From Ga0077536 sp943370145 (GTDB lineage Bacteria; Pseudomonadota; Gammaproteobacteria; Ga0077536), in the NCBI GenBank assembly GCA_943370145.1, contig CALRPY020000067.1:1-23736 (forward strand): DNA of 23,736 nt, in the 5' to 3' direction. The notes beneath the pieces were generated by a model. That model saw nothing but the letters and a program-made list of their open reading frames with translations, had not been told where the DNA came from and did no database searches. Each line of letters begins with the position of its first letter. Position 1 is the stretch's first letter. Below, piece after piece: positions 14,270 to 22,851 of the stretch. A program made the position numbers and the translations under genes.

Positions 14270-15274
14270 TCAGCCTGGCGACAAGGGGTACTCGTCCATC
14301 GCCGCGAGTTGCTCGCGCAAGGTCAGCACGTGCTCCTGCCAGTAGCGCTGGCCATTGAACCACGGGAAATGCATCGGGAACGCAGGGTCGCCCCAGCGGC
14401 GCGCGAGCCACGCGGCATAGTGCAGGATGCGCAGCGTGCGCAGCGCCTCGATCAGCGCGATCTGGCCGCGATCGAAGTCGCAGAAGTCTTCGTAGCCGTC
14501 GAGCACGACGCCGAGCTGGTGGGCTCGTTCGTCCGCGTCGCCCGCCAGCAGCATCCACAGGTCCTGCACGGCAGGGCCCATCATGCAGTCGTCGAGATCC
14601 ACGAAGTGGGGGCCGGCGTCGGTCCACAAAATGTTGCCGACGTGGCAGTCACCGTGCAGCCGGATCTGACGCACCGGCCCGACCATGTCGAAGATGGCCG
14701 CGGCCTGCGTCACGGCGGCTTCGGCGGCGGCGGCGTAGGCCGGACGCAGCTCGCCGGGGATGAAGTCGCTGCCCAGCAGGAAATCGACGGACGCGCGGCC
14801 GAAGTGGGCAATGCTCAGGGACTGACGATGCCGGAAGCGCGCGGTCGCGCCGCGGGCGTGGATGCGGCCGAGGAAACGGCCGACCCAGCGCAGGGTGTCG
14901 TCGCGGTCGAGCTCCGGTGTCCGGCCCGGGCGATTCGGAAACAGGGCGAAGCGGCAGTCCGCATCGTGATGCAGGGTACGGCCCGCGGGCGCCAGCGGCG
15001 GCACGACGGGGATCTCGGCGTCGGCAAGCTCCTGCGCGAACGCGTGCTCCTCGAGAATCGCGTCGTCCGACCAGCGTCCCGCGCGGTAGAACTTCGCAAT
15101 CACCGCGCCGCCGTCCTCGAGCCCCACGCGGTAGACGCGGTTCTCGTAGCTGTTCAGCGCAAGCAGGCGGCCGTTGCCGCGAAGGTCCAGCGCCTCGACG
15201 CAGTCGAGCACGCGGTCCGGTGTCAGCGTCGCGAAAGGCGCGGCTGGGTCGACGGAGGCCGGCGTGTCGGACAT
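14270..15274 (-). CDS. srkA: Stress response serine/threonine kinase SrkA (YihE)
   Basis: This 334-residue protein matches SrkA in length and in its aminoglycoside-phosphotransferase-like kinase fold. Visible features are NSYENRVYRV (41-50), the ATP lysine K61 in VIAKFYR, the catalytic loop HGDCHVGN (207-214, with D209) and the metal-binding FVDLDD (224-229). In E. coli the kinase protects against envelope and redox stress and opposes programmed cell death, often with dsbA downstream. No dsbA is seen here. ATG 15274 gives the family's normal start; it follows the zinc-ribbon gene by 4 bases, so it is the third gene of a tight set. Longer frames through that gene are spurious. Confidence 0.93.
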   Translation of the reverse strand: MSDTPASVDPAAPFATLTPDRVLDCVEALDLRGNGRLLALNSYENRVYRVGLEDGGAVIAKFYRAGRWSDDAILEEHAFAQELADAEIPVVPPLAPAGRTLHHDADCRFALFPNRPGRTPELDRDDTLRWVGRFLGRIHARGATARFRHRQSLSIAHFGRASVDFLLGSDFIPGELRPAYAAAAEAAVTQAAAIFDMVGPVRQIRLHGDCHVGNILWTDAGPHFVDLDDCMMGPAVQDLWMLLAGDADERAHQLGVVLDGYEDFCDFDRGQIALIEALRTLRILHYAAWLARRWGDPAFPMHFPWFNGQRYWQEHVLTLREQLAAMDEYPLSPG

Positions 15275-15278
15275 CGGC

Positions 15279-15563
15279 TCAACGTCGCCGGGCGACGAGC
15301 GGCGTGTACCAGTCGGCAACGAAGTCGACGAGAAACCAGATCGCAAACGACGCGAGGAGCCCCTCGCGACCGTAATCCCGGTAGAGCCAGTTCATCGCGA
15401 GCAGCCAGACCACGGTCTCGACCGACAGTATCGGCAGTCGCCAGGCCGGCGAGGTCCCGACCTGCGCGTCGCAGTGGGCGCAACGCACGCGCCAGAACAT
15501 CAGCTTGAGCACCGGTATCGTCTGCTTGCCGCAGTTGGGACAGGCCCGGTTCAGGGCGTTCAT
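15279..15563 (-). CDS. Small zinc-ribbon membrane protein, function unknown
   Basis: This 94-residue protein carries an N-terminal zinc ribbon, CPNCG (8-12) and CAHC (28-31), followed by two hydrophobic segments (about 43-60 and 68-86) separated by a short basic turn. The ribbon is therefore likely cytoplasmic and anchored to the membrane. I do not recognise a named family. It overlaps the DUF998 gene by ATGA and is followed 4 bases later by srkA, which suggests a shared role in stress or membrane homeostasis (inference). Confidence 0.82.
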   Translation of the reverse strand: MNALNRACPNCGKQTIPVLKLMFWRVRCAHCDAQVGTSPAWRLPILSVETVVWLLAMNWLYRDYGREGLLASFAIWFLVDFVADWYTPLVARRR

Positions 15564-16243
15564 GCCGCAGCCTCATGGTTTGTCGACAGGAGTTCCAGCG
15601 GCGCCACGGCGACGCCAGCCCGGTACACCGCGACCGCGAAGGCGAACATCCACAGCGACAAGGTGACCGTTGCCAGCCGCTCCCACGCACCGGCGTGGCT
15701 TCCCCACGCCACGGACATCACGAGGAACACCAGGGTCCAGGTGCCCGCGCCGATGCCAACCGCCGAAAGACGCTTGAGTGCCGCATACCGGTTACTGACG
15801 ACGCCCCAATAGATTGCGCTCACGGTCATCAGGCCGAGCGTCGCGCCGGACGCGAACTGGTGGCGCAACTGGTCCACCGAAGGCCGGAAAGGCGCGCAGT
15901 CCGCGTCGCAGGCATGCACGCCGGCGAGCATCCGCGCGACGCCGGCAAGCGCCAGCAGCGCCGCACCGGCCAGCGCGGGCCAGTCGAACTTCGAACGCCA
16001 CGCGAGCGCGAGCGCGAACGCGACGTGGAATGCACCGCTCAGGACATAGCCCGCGTATCGCATCAGGAGCTCGGTCGGGCTCTGGCGCGCAGCCAGTTGA
16101 CTGATGCGGTCCTGGAATTGTTCGTAGCCTGGTACCAGCGCGCCGGCGAGCGCCATCACGCCCAGCCACACGAGGGGCGCGGCGATACCGCAGGCGAGCC
16201 CCAGCCGGACGGGCCAGTGACGGTTGGCGCCCGTGTCGCTCAT
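15560..16243 (-). CDS. DUF998-family integral membrane protein
   Basis: This 227-residue protein has about six transmembrane segments. The DUF998-like features are a first helix followed by LVPGYEQFQDRISQLAA (about 35-51), the family's YxxxxxxISxLG-like loop, then MRYAGYVLSGAFHVAFAL. A CDADC-containing loop near 112-116 has paired cysteines and may face the periplasm. Biochemical function of the family is unknown. It is the first gene of the set with the zinc-ribbon gene (ATGA overlap) and srkA. The next gene to the right is divergent, 227 bases away. Confidence 0.82.
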   Translation of the reverse strand: MSDTGANRHWPVRLGLACGIAAPLVWLGVMALAGALVPGYEQFQDRISQLAARQSPTELLMRYAGYVLSGAFHVAFALALAWRSKFDWPALAGAALLALAGVARMLAGVHACDADCAPFRPSVDQLRHQFASGATLGLMTVSAIYWGVVSNRYAALKRLSAVGIGAGTWTLVFLVMSVAWGSHAGAWERLATVTLSLWMFAFAVAVYRAGVAVAPLELLSTNHEAAA

Positions 16244-16470
16244 GGCTGCCTGCGGGCGCGGCGGGCGGGCGCTTGGCTTTGCGGATGGGTCATGGGTTGG
16301 CGCGTCGTTCGAGGTGCGGGGAGGCTACCTGAGGGACGCGCAACGCGCCACCGCAGCAGGCCGGGACAGCCTGACACGGTGGCCGGATTACCCGCATCGA
16401 CCGGCCCATCGGCGACACGCTAAAGTGACGCACCATTGATCGGCATCGAGAACCGGGAGAGCCCACTGCC

Positions 16471-16875
16471 ATGCATCCGAACCTTCCCCTGCTGCTTGCC
16501 GCGACGCTGCTCGGCGCCTGCGCGAGCAACCAGCCGGTCGTCTACCAGGCCGATGGCGCCGCCGGCGGCGATGTCGAAGCCGCAATCGCCGACTGCAGCC
16601 GGCTGGCCGAGCAGGCCGGCGCGCGGCCAGGCGGCACCACCAGCACCACCGTCAGGCGCACGGCGGAAGGTGCCGCGGTCGGCGCGGCCACCGGTGCGGT
16701 CGGCGGCGCGATCGCGGGCAATGCCGGCGAGGGCGCGGCGATCGGCGCGGCGACCGGCGCGACGGTCAACCTCATTCGCAATCTCTTCAACGAGCCGGCG
16801 CCGAACCCGGCGTACCGCGGCTACGTCGAGCGCTGCCTGCGCGACCGCGGCTACGACGTCGTCGGCTGGCAGTGA
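16471..16875 (+). CDS. Glycine-zipper lipoprotein
   Basis: This 134-residue protein begins with a lipoprotein signal ending in LGAC, placing the lipidated cysteine at C17. A glycine-zipper helix pair follows at about 67-100, with the pattern GAAVGAATGAVGGAIAG and a second GAAIGAATGA run, then a C-terminal YRGYVERCLRDRGYDVVGW tail. Proteins of this type (SlyB/Rcp/YMGG-like) sit in the cell envelope, usually the outer membrane. The YxxYVExCLRxxGYxVxGW ending is common in small proteobacterial envelope lipoproteins. The ATG has a GGGAGAG ribosome site. It stands alone, 45 bases ahead of the acyl-CoA dehydrogenase gene. Confidence 0.88.
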   Translation: MHPNLPLLLAATLLGACASNQPVVYQADGAAGGDVEAAIADCSRLAEQAGARPGGTTSTTVRRTAEGAAVGAATGAVGGAIAGNAGEGAAIGAATGATVNLIRNLFNEPAPNPAYRGYVERCLRDRGYDVVGWQ

Positions 16876-16920
16876 CGGGCACGCATTCATAATCAACGAC
16901 ACAACGGGGAGCCCCGGACC

Positions 16921-18243
16921 ATGTGGAATTTCGAAACCGACCCGGATTTCCAGCACAAGCTCGACTGGATAGACCGGTTCGTGCGCGAGGAAATCGAACC
17001 CCTCGACTACCTCTTTCCCAAAGACGAGACCTACAACACGAAGAACGAGGCGCTGATGACGATCATGGCGCCGCTCAAGCAGGAGGTGAAAAAACAGGGC
17101 CTGTGGGCCTGCCACCTCACGCCCGCACTCGGGGGCGGCGGCTGGGGCCAGCTGCAGCTTGCGCTGATGAACGAGATCCTCGGCCGTTCGTTCTTCGCAC
17201 CGACGATCTTCGGCACCGCCGCGCCGGACACCGGCAACGCCGAGATCCTCGCGCACTTCGGCACCCCCGCGCAGAAGGCGCGCTACCTGCAGCCCCTGCT
17301 CGACGGCGACATCGTGTCCTGCTTCTCGATGACCGAGCCGCAGGGTGGCGCGGACCCGAACGTCTTCACCTGCCGCGCGGACCGCGAGGGTGACGGGTGG
17401 GTGCTGCGCGGCGAGAAGTGGTTCTCCTCGAATGCGCGCTGGGCCGAGTTCCTGATCGTGATGGCGGTGACCGACGCGAACGTGCCAATCCACCGTGGCG
17501 CCTCGATGTTCGTCGTGCCGACGAACACGCCGGGCGTGCGCTTCCTGCGCAATTCCGGCATGTCATTCGAGCACCCCGAGCACGGCGCGCATGGCTACCT
17601 GCGTTTCGAGGACGTCAAACTGGGCGACAGCGACCTGCTGGGCAAGCCTGGCGAGGCCTTCAAGATCGCGCAGACCCGCCTTGGCGGTGGCCGCGTGCAC
17701 CACGCGATGCGCACGGTGGGCCTCGCGCGCAGGGCCTTCGAGGCGATCTGCGAGCGCGTGCAGAGCCGGCGCACGCAGGGCAGCCTGCTCGCCGAAAAGC
17801 AGATGGTGCAGGACGCGATCGCGGAGCTGTGGCTGTCGATCGAGCAGTTCCGCCTGCTGGTGCTGCAGACCGCGTGGAAGATCGATCGCTACCAGGATTA
17901 CAACAAGGTGCGCGGCGACATCGCCGCGGCGAAAGTCCTGAGCGAACGGGTGATGATCGAGGCGGCGAGCAAGGCCATCCACTTGCACGGTGCGCTCGGC
18001 GTGTCGAACGAGGTGCTGTTCGGCGAATGGCTGCTGTGGGCCCACGCACTCGGTCTCGCCGACGGCCCGACGGAGGTGCACAAGGTCACGCTCGCGAAAC
18101 AGCTGCTGCGCGCACGCCCCGAGCACGTCGATGGCTTCCCCAGCCAGCACGTGCCGTCCGCTGCGGCCACCGCCCAGCTGAAATACGCGGCGGCCCTGAA
18201 GCTGCCCGGCCATCGCCGCGGCTGGATACCCGGTCCCGGCTGA
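16921..18243 (+). CDS. Acyl-CoA dehydrogenase family protein
   Basis: This 440-residue FAD enzyme has the acyl-CoA dehydrogenase fold: an N-terminal helical domain (1-130), a beta domain with FSMTEPQGGADP (135-146) and WFSSNA (167-172), and a C-terminal helical domain with AIHLHGALGVSN (352-363). The region DGPTEVHKVTLAKQLLR (381-397) places D381 where ACAD10/ACAD11-like members have an acidic catalytic base. Such members oxidise acyl-CoAs at the alpha-beta bond; chain length and substrate are not evident. It is not one of the named phenylacetate genes. A strong terminator follows at once, so the transcript ends here. The frame starts at ATG 16921 with upstream AACGGGGAG as ribosome site. Confidence 0.92.
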   Translation: MWNFETDPDFQHKLDWIDRFVREEIEPLDYLFPKDETYNTKNEALMTIMAPLKQEVKKQGLWACHLTPALGGGGWGQLQLALMNEILGRSFFAPTIFGTAAPDTGNAEILAHFGTPAQKARYLQPLLDGDIVSCFSMTEPQGGADPNVFTCRADREGDGWVLRGEKWFSSNARWAEFLIVMAVTDANVPIHRGASMFVVPTNTPGVRFLRNSGMSFEHPEHGAHGYLRFEDVKLGDSDLLGKPGEAFKIAQTRLGGGRVHHAMRTVGLARRAFEAICERVQSRRTQGSLLAEKQMVQDAIAELWLSIEQFRLLVLQTAWKIDRYQDYNKVRGDIAAAKVLSERVMIEAASKAIHLHGALGVSNEVLFGEWLLWAHALGLADGPTEVHKVTLAKQLLRARPEHVDGFPSQHVPSAAATAQLKYAAALKLPGHRRGWIPGPG

Positions 18244-18250
18244 GGGCTCG

Positions 18251-18290
18251 CCCGGTCCTGCGCCTCGCTGGCGCAGGACCGGGTGTTTTT
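18251..18290 (+). terminator. Intrinsic terminator after the acyl-CoA dehydrogenase gene
   Basis: CCCGGTCCTGCGCC (18251-18264) pairs perfectly with 18270-18283 around a 5-base loop, and TGTTTTT follows. This 14-bp stem with a U-tract begins 7 bases after the stop codon and is the best classical terminator in the window. Confidence 0.92.
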
Positions 18291-18453
18291 CCCACCCCGA
18301 ACAGGAGTCATGACCTGATTCAATTGGATTAGTCGATCGACGGTATCCGAGGCCCTGCACCGCTCGCTCTAGAGTCGCTGAAAACGCCACAGAGCGGCCA
18401 CCTTCAGGCAACCGAGGCGCCGGGCCCTTCCAGCGCCCGAGCGGACAAAAACG

Positions 18454-19080
18454 ATGCCCCCGACGACGCCCGCAAGCGCGACCGATCTACAGCCGCTGGA
18501 GGCCCTCGCCTTCGGCGACACGTTCCCCGGCTTCGCGCCCGAGGCCACCGAACCGCGCACGCTGCCCGCGCCGCCGTGGCGGCGGCTGGCCCATATCGGC
18601 ACCGGCCACGCGCTGTACGCGGCCTTCAACTGGTGCTTCGACAACGTCCTCTACGTCTACGTGGTCTTCACGCTGGGAATGGTCACCGGCGGCGCGTTGA
18701 TGACCGCCCTCTCCTGCGTCCAGTGCGCGGTGACGCTCCTCGTCTACCAACGGATGCGCATCGACTGGGTGGGCAGCGGCTGGCTCGCCGAGCTCAGGCG
18801 CAAACCGCAACGCTCGCGACTCGAAAACCTGATGGTCTGGGCGGGCAACGGGCATCCGGTCCTGCTCTTCACCCTGCTGTGCGTCTTCCAGGACCCGTTC
18901 ATGGCGACCGCCTGGTTCAAGCACGGCAACTTCGAGCGCCTCACCCGCCGCGACTGGACCCTCTTCGGCGCCGCGGTACTCGTCTCCAATCTCTACTGGA
19001 TCTGCGTTGCTTCGGTGATCGGGCAGGTCGCCGCGGCGGCCTGGCGCCAATTCACCGCGCTGTGGGAGGTGCTGGCATGA
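18454..19080 (+). CDS. Integral membrane protein of unknown function
   Basis: This 208-residue protein has a ~45-residue cytosolic-looking lead and four likely hydrophobic segments (about 51-78, 80-98, 134-154 and 168-198). The stretch HALYAAFNWCFDNVLYVYVV is conserved-looking but I cannot name a family. A basic loop (about 100-122) lies between the second and third segments. Its stop codon overlaps the start of the next gene (ATGA), so the two are co-translated. I see no signal peptide. A membrane anchor or transport role for the partner is inference from the coupling only. Confidence 0.78.
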   Translation: MPPTTPASATDLQPLEALAFGDTFPGFAPEATEPRTLPAPPWRRLAHIGTGHALYAAFNWCFDNVLYVYVVFTLGMVTGGALMTALSCVQCAVTLLVYQRMRIDWVGSGWLAELRRKPQRSRLENLMVWAGNGHPVLLFTLLCVFQDPFMATAWFKHGNFERLTRRDWTLFGAAVLVSNLYWICVASVIGQVAAAAWRQFTALWEVLA

Positions 19081-20027
19081 CACCGGGAATGGGCAACAAG
19101 CACGCAAGCCTGGTCGAGGATCGGGCCCGCTTCGGCGACTATGTGTACACGCCTCTCGAAGCCGCGGTGGAGACCTTGCGCAAGCGCCGCCCCCGCCACG
19201 CGACGATGCAGACCGCGATCGGGGCGACGGTGCCGCAGGTGCTCGCCTGCGAGCGTCCGGTCGGCGTCCTGTTCCGCCAGGTCGGCACGCCCAACTACGA
19301 GACGCGCCGTGTGGCCAGGCTGTGCGCGCAGCACGGACTGCGACTGGTCATCTGGGAGTATCACGACGACCGTTTCGTCGTGCAGAACAGCGACAAGCAC
19401 GCGCTGGGAAAGCTGGGTTTCTACGGCGGCATCGGGCGCAACGGCGGGCGACGCCTCGAATACGTGCGAATCTTCGACGTGGTCGAAATGAACGGGCGAA
19501 GCTTCCGCGAGATCGTCACGGCGGACGGCGAACCCCTGCTCGATTTCCATCACCGCCTGCTGGCGGCCGAGTGCCCTGAACTCGGGCCCGACGCGCTGTT
19601 CGACGGCTCGGCGTGGTTCGCCCGGCACGGTGGCTCGGCGCGCGAGTATTACGCCGCATTCGTGTCGCTGTTCCTGCGCCACGCCATCCTCTTCGAGACC
19701 TTCGTGCTGCAGGAAGAGTCGGAACGGGCGTTCACGCGCGACGTCTTCCTGCCGGCGTTCACGGGTCTGCTGGAAACGACAGGCCTGCGCCCGCTGGTGG
19801 TGCCGGCGGAGCGGGAGGACTGGGAGGGCGACGATTTCTGGGACTTCTATCCGGAGCCGCTGCGCCTGCTGCTCGGTCCCTGCCGCATCCGCGACCAGGT
19901 GGCGATGGCGAGCGGCCAGCACTGGGAAACCCCGAGCGAACGCGAAGCGCAGATCCGGCCTCCCCTGATGTCGCCGTCCCTGGTCAATCGCGCCGCGGCC
20001 ACCGTCCGGCGCGTGGCCGAGGGCTGA
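19077..20027 (+). CDS. Conserved protein of unknown function coupled to the membrane protein
   Basis: From ATG 19077 this is a 316-residue soluble-looking protein; the frame is open far upstream but only inside the previous gene. A GGGAGG ribosome site lies seven bases before the ATG within that gene. Dense aromatic and charged stretches such as LVIWEYHDDRFVVQNSDKH, GFYGGIGRNGG and GDDFWDFYPEPLRLLL look like an enzyme core, but I recognise no family and no classical nucleotide-binding loop. A GGxGRNGGRR-like turn could bind a phosphate group (speculative). It converges with the GGDEF-EAL gene with a single base between stop codons. Confidence 0.78.
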   Translation: MTPGMGNKHASLVEDRARFGDYVYTPLEAAVETLRKRRPRHATMQTAIGATVPQVLACERPVGVLFRQVGTPNYETRRVARLCAQHGLRLVIWEYHDDRFVVQNSDKHALGKLGFYGGIGRNGGRRLEYVRIFDVVEMNGRSFREIVTADGEPLLDFHHRLLAAECPELGPDALFDGSAWFARHGGSAREYYAAFVSLFLRHAILFETFVLQEESERAFTRDVFLPAFTGLLETTGLRPLVVPAEREDWEGDDFWDFYPEPLRLLLGPCRIRDQVAMASGQHWETPSEREAQIRPPLMSPSLVNRAAATVRRVAEG

Positions 20028-20028
20028 C

Positions 20029-22851
20029 TCAGAGACTCGCGACGCTCCGCAGGTCGGCGTCGACGCCGACCAGCCCGCGACGGGGCAGGCGGCCGCCGAT
20101 CCGCAGCATCTGGCACAGGCTCGCCGCGGGCTCGGGCCGGGCGAAGTAGAAGCCCTGGCCGTAAGCGCACCCGAGCCGCTGCAATTCACTGAATTGCTCG
20201 GCGCGCTCGATCCCCTCCGCGACGACCTCGAGCCCGAGCGCCTGGGAGAGGCCCACGATGGCACGCACGAGTTCCGAGCCATCGGTGGCGCCAGCGGCGT
20301 TGCACATCCCGTCCACGAACGAACGGTCGATCTTGAGGATGTCGATCGGGAACCGGTGCACGTGGCTCAGCGACGAATAGCCGGTGCCGAAATCGTCGAG
20401 CGCGATCCGCACGCCCAGCTGCTTGAGGCGGGTCAGCCGGTCGATCGCCACCGGCACGTTGCGCATCAGCAGGCTTTCCGTGATTTCGAGCACCAGGATG
20501 CCGGGCGGCACGCCACTTTCATCGAGCACCTGCCGCACCGTCTCGACCATGTCCGTATGTTCGATCTGCCGCCCCGAGACATTCACGGCGACGTGACGCA
20601 GCTGGGACGGCTTCGACCAGCGCAACCATTCCGCAACGTGCCGGCAGGTCTGTTCGAGCATGGTCCGGCCGAGTTTCTCGATCAGGGTGCTGTCTTCGGC
20701 GATGGCGATGAACTCCCCCGGCGGGACCCAGCCCCGCACGGGGTGGCGCCAGCGCACGAGCGCCTCGAAACCGACGAGTTCCGAGCTGCGCAAATCGACG
20801 ATGGGCTGGAAGAAAGGCATGAATTCGTCGCGTTCGAGCGCAGACGCCATCTCGATCTCCAGATCCACGCTCTGTTTCGCATCGGTGTACATCGAGGACT
20901 TGAAGACCCTGAAACCGCGCTTGCCGCCGTACTTGGCGCGATACATCGCGAGGTCGGCATTGCGCATGAGTTCCTGGGCGCTGACACCGGCCTCGGCACG
21001 CGCGATGCCGAGGCTGGCTGACAGGGTCAGCTGCCGGCCTTCGATGTCATAGGGCGCGGACAGCACGTCGACCAGCCGCGCGGCCAGCGCCCGCACCTGT
21101 TCGTCGCTGGTGCCGCCGGACACCATCAGGGCGAACTCGTCACCGCCAAGACGCGCGACCATGTCCTCGTCGCGGGTCGCGCGCACGAGCCTGCGGGCCG
21201 CCACGACCAGCAGCTGGTCGCCTGCCTCGTGTCCGAGGCTGTCGTTGATTTTCTTGAAATTGTCGAGGTCGACGAAAATCAGTGAAGGATAGTGGCCATC
21301 GGCGTCGGCATGCGCGAGGGCGGCCGTGAGCCGTTCGTTGAACAGGTGGCGATTCGCGAGCAGCGTCAGCGGGTCGGTGAACGCGAGCTGCTTGAGCTCG
21401 TCCTCCAGGCGCTTGCGGTCGGTGATGTCGCGCGCATTCAGCACGAGGCCGCGCACGCTCGCGTCCTCCAGCAGGTTGGAGCCGACCACCTCGAAGCACA
21501 CGTATTCGCCCCGCGCATCGCGCATGCGCCATTCCACGGGACCGGTCAGGGACGGGTCCTCGGCGAGGTCCCGACAGAAGCGACGGGCGTCGAGCACGTC
21601 GCCCGGGTGCATGATTTCCGCCAGCGGCCTGCCAGCGAGCCCTTCGTCGGACAGGCCGAGCAGGCGCTCGACGGACGGCGTCACGAACCCCAGGCGCGCG
21701 CGGTCGTCCACGACCAGCACGAGATCGGAGGACTTCCTGACCAGTGATTTGTAGCGTGCCTCCGCGACGGTCAGCGCGTTCAGCGCGGACAGCTCGGCAT
21801 TCTCGCGGAACGCGACGAACTGGCGCAGCACGACGAGCGCCGTGGTCACCAGGGCCGTCAAGGCAACCGAACCGTGCTGGGAGGTGAGGTTCGAGCGCAC
21901 CTCCCAGAGCAACACCACGTAGACGGCGGCGACGGTGACGTACGGCAGGATGTGCGAGGGATAGTCGCGCGCGGCACCGGCGTCCGTAGCGTCCGCAGCG
22001 CCCGCGGCGCCGGCCTCGGCGGCGGCGGTGACCTGCGTCAGCGCCGCGAGGGCCATCAGGCCGAAACTCGCCAGAAAGGCGAGATCGGCAAGACCGCCGC
22101 TGACATAGGTGCTTTCGAGCGACGAGACGAGAAAGATCAGGTCCCCGGCCATCATCGCCAACCCGCTCGCGGCAATCAGCGTCAGCGGCAGCGCGAAACG
22201 CGCCGTCTGGCGCTTGAGGATGGCCGACAGCACGGCGAGCATCAGCATCAGGTCCATCATCGGATAGGCGCCGCTCACGAGCACGCCGAGCGTGCCGTGT
22301 TCGCTGTCGAGCGTCAGCCGGTGCAACAGGAAATACCACAGCAGGCCGGTGCAGGCCGCGGTCGCCAGCGCGCAGTCGAGCGCGAACTTGAGCCGCTCCC
22401 TGGTCCCGGGCAGGCGTTCGGTCAGGCAGAAAATGCCGTAGATGGCGACCGGATAGAACGCCAGGAAAAACGCGTCCGCCAGCGAAGGAAACGGCTCAAT
22501 CCCGAGAATGCCCTCGTACACGTCCCACAGTCCGCTGCCGCAGAAGTAGAAAACGAAGGCCAGGGCGAGCGCGCGCCAGCCGCGCCGCTGACGCGGCTTC
22601 AGCGCGGACGGCCGGCCGGCGCGCCAGCACAACCAGGCAATGGCGGGCAGGACCGGCGTGTCGAAGCCCAGCCAGGGCATCAACTCGCCGTATTCCAGCA
22701 CCGACAGCAGGGAGAGTCCGGACACGACGACCCAGACCAGCGTCGCCGCCGCGACCGTGAGCGTTGCGGGGTCGGCCCGCCAGGCGAGCGCAGGCCCGAA
22801 GGCGTGACCCCCGGACCGAAACCCTGACACACTCAGACTCTCCGCAAGCAT
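20029..22851 (-). CDS. Membrane PAS-GGDEF-EAL protein (c-di-GMP synthesis/breakdown)
   Basis: From ATG 22851 (GGGGAG ribosome site) this is a 940-residue inner-membrane sensor. Residues 30-345 hold about nine or ten hydrophobic segments, broken by a polar Ala-rich loop at 276-296. A PAS domain follows at about 364-475. The GGDEF domain (about 485-650) has intact GGDEF at 569-573 and an inhibitory RxxD site (R560-D563) five residues upstream. The EAL domain (about 665-915) has EAL at 696-698, DDFGTGYSSL at 819-828 and EVVAEG at 875-880. Both catalytic domains look competent, so it could both make and degrade cyclic di-GMP, with the balance set by the membrane and PAS parts. A longer frame (start at 22947) adds an unlikely basic lead. 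The sensed signal is unknown. Confidence 0.93.
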   Translation of the reverse strand: MLAESLSVSGFRSGGHAFGPALAWRADPATLTVAAATLVWVVVSGLSLLSVLEYGELMPWLGFDTPVLPAIAWLCWRAGRPSALKPRQRRGWRALALAFVFYFCGSGLWDVYEGILGIEPFPSLADAFFLAFYPVAIYGIFCLTERLPGTRERLKFALDCALATAACTGLLWYFLLHRLTLDSEHGTLGVLVSGAYPMMDLMLMLAVLSAILKRQTARFALPLTLIAASGLAMMAGDLIFLVSSLESTYVSGGLADLAFLASFGLMALAALTQVTAAAEAGAAGAADATDAGAARDYPSHILPYVTVAAVYVVLLWEVRSNLTSQHGSVALTALVTTALVVLRQFVAFRENAELSALNALTVAEARYKSLVRKSSDLVLVVDDRARLGFVTPSVERLLGLSDEGLAGRPLAEIMHPGDVLDARRFCRDLAEDPSLTGPVEWRMRDARGEYVCFEVVGSNLLEDASVRGLVLNARDITDRKRLEDELKQLAFTDPLTLLANRHLFNERLTAALAHADADGHYPSLIFVDLDNFKKINDSLGHEAGDQLLVVAARRLVRATRDEDMVARLGGDEFALMVSGGTSDEQVRALAARLVDVLSAPYDIEGRQLTLSASLGIARAEAGVSAQELMRNADLAMYRAKYGGKRGFRVFKSSMYTDAKQSVDLEIEMASALERDEFMPFFQPIVDLRSSELVGFEALVRWRHPVRGWVPPGEFIAIAEDSTLIEKLGRTMLEQTCRHVAEWLRWSKPSQLRHVAVNVSGRQIEHTDMVETVRQVLDESGVPPGILVLEITESLLMRNVPVAIDRLTRLKQLGVRIALDDFGTGYSSLSHVHRFPIDILKIDRSFVDGMCNAAGATDGSELVRAIVGLSQALGLEVVAEGIERAEQFSELQRLGCAYGQGFYFARPEPAASLCQMLRIGGRLPRRGLVGVDADLRSVASL

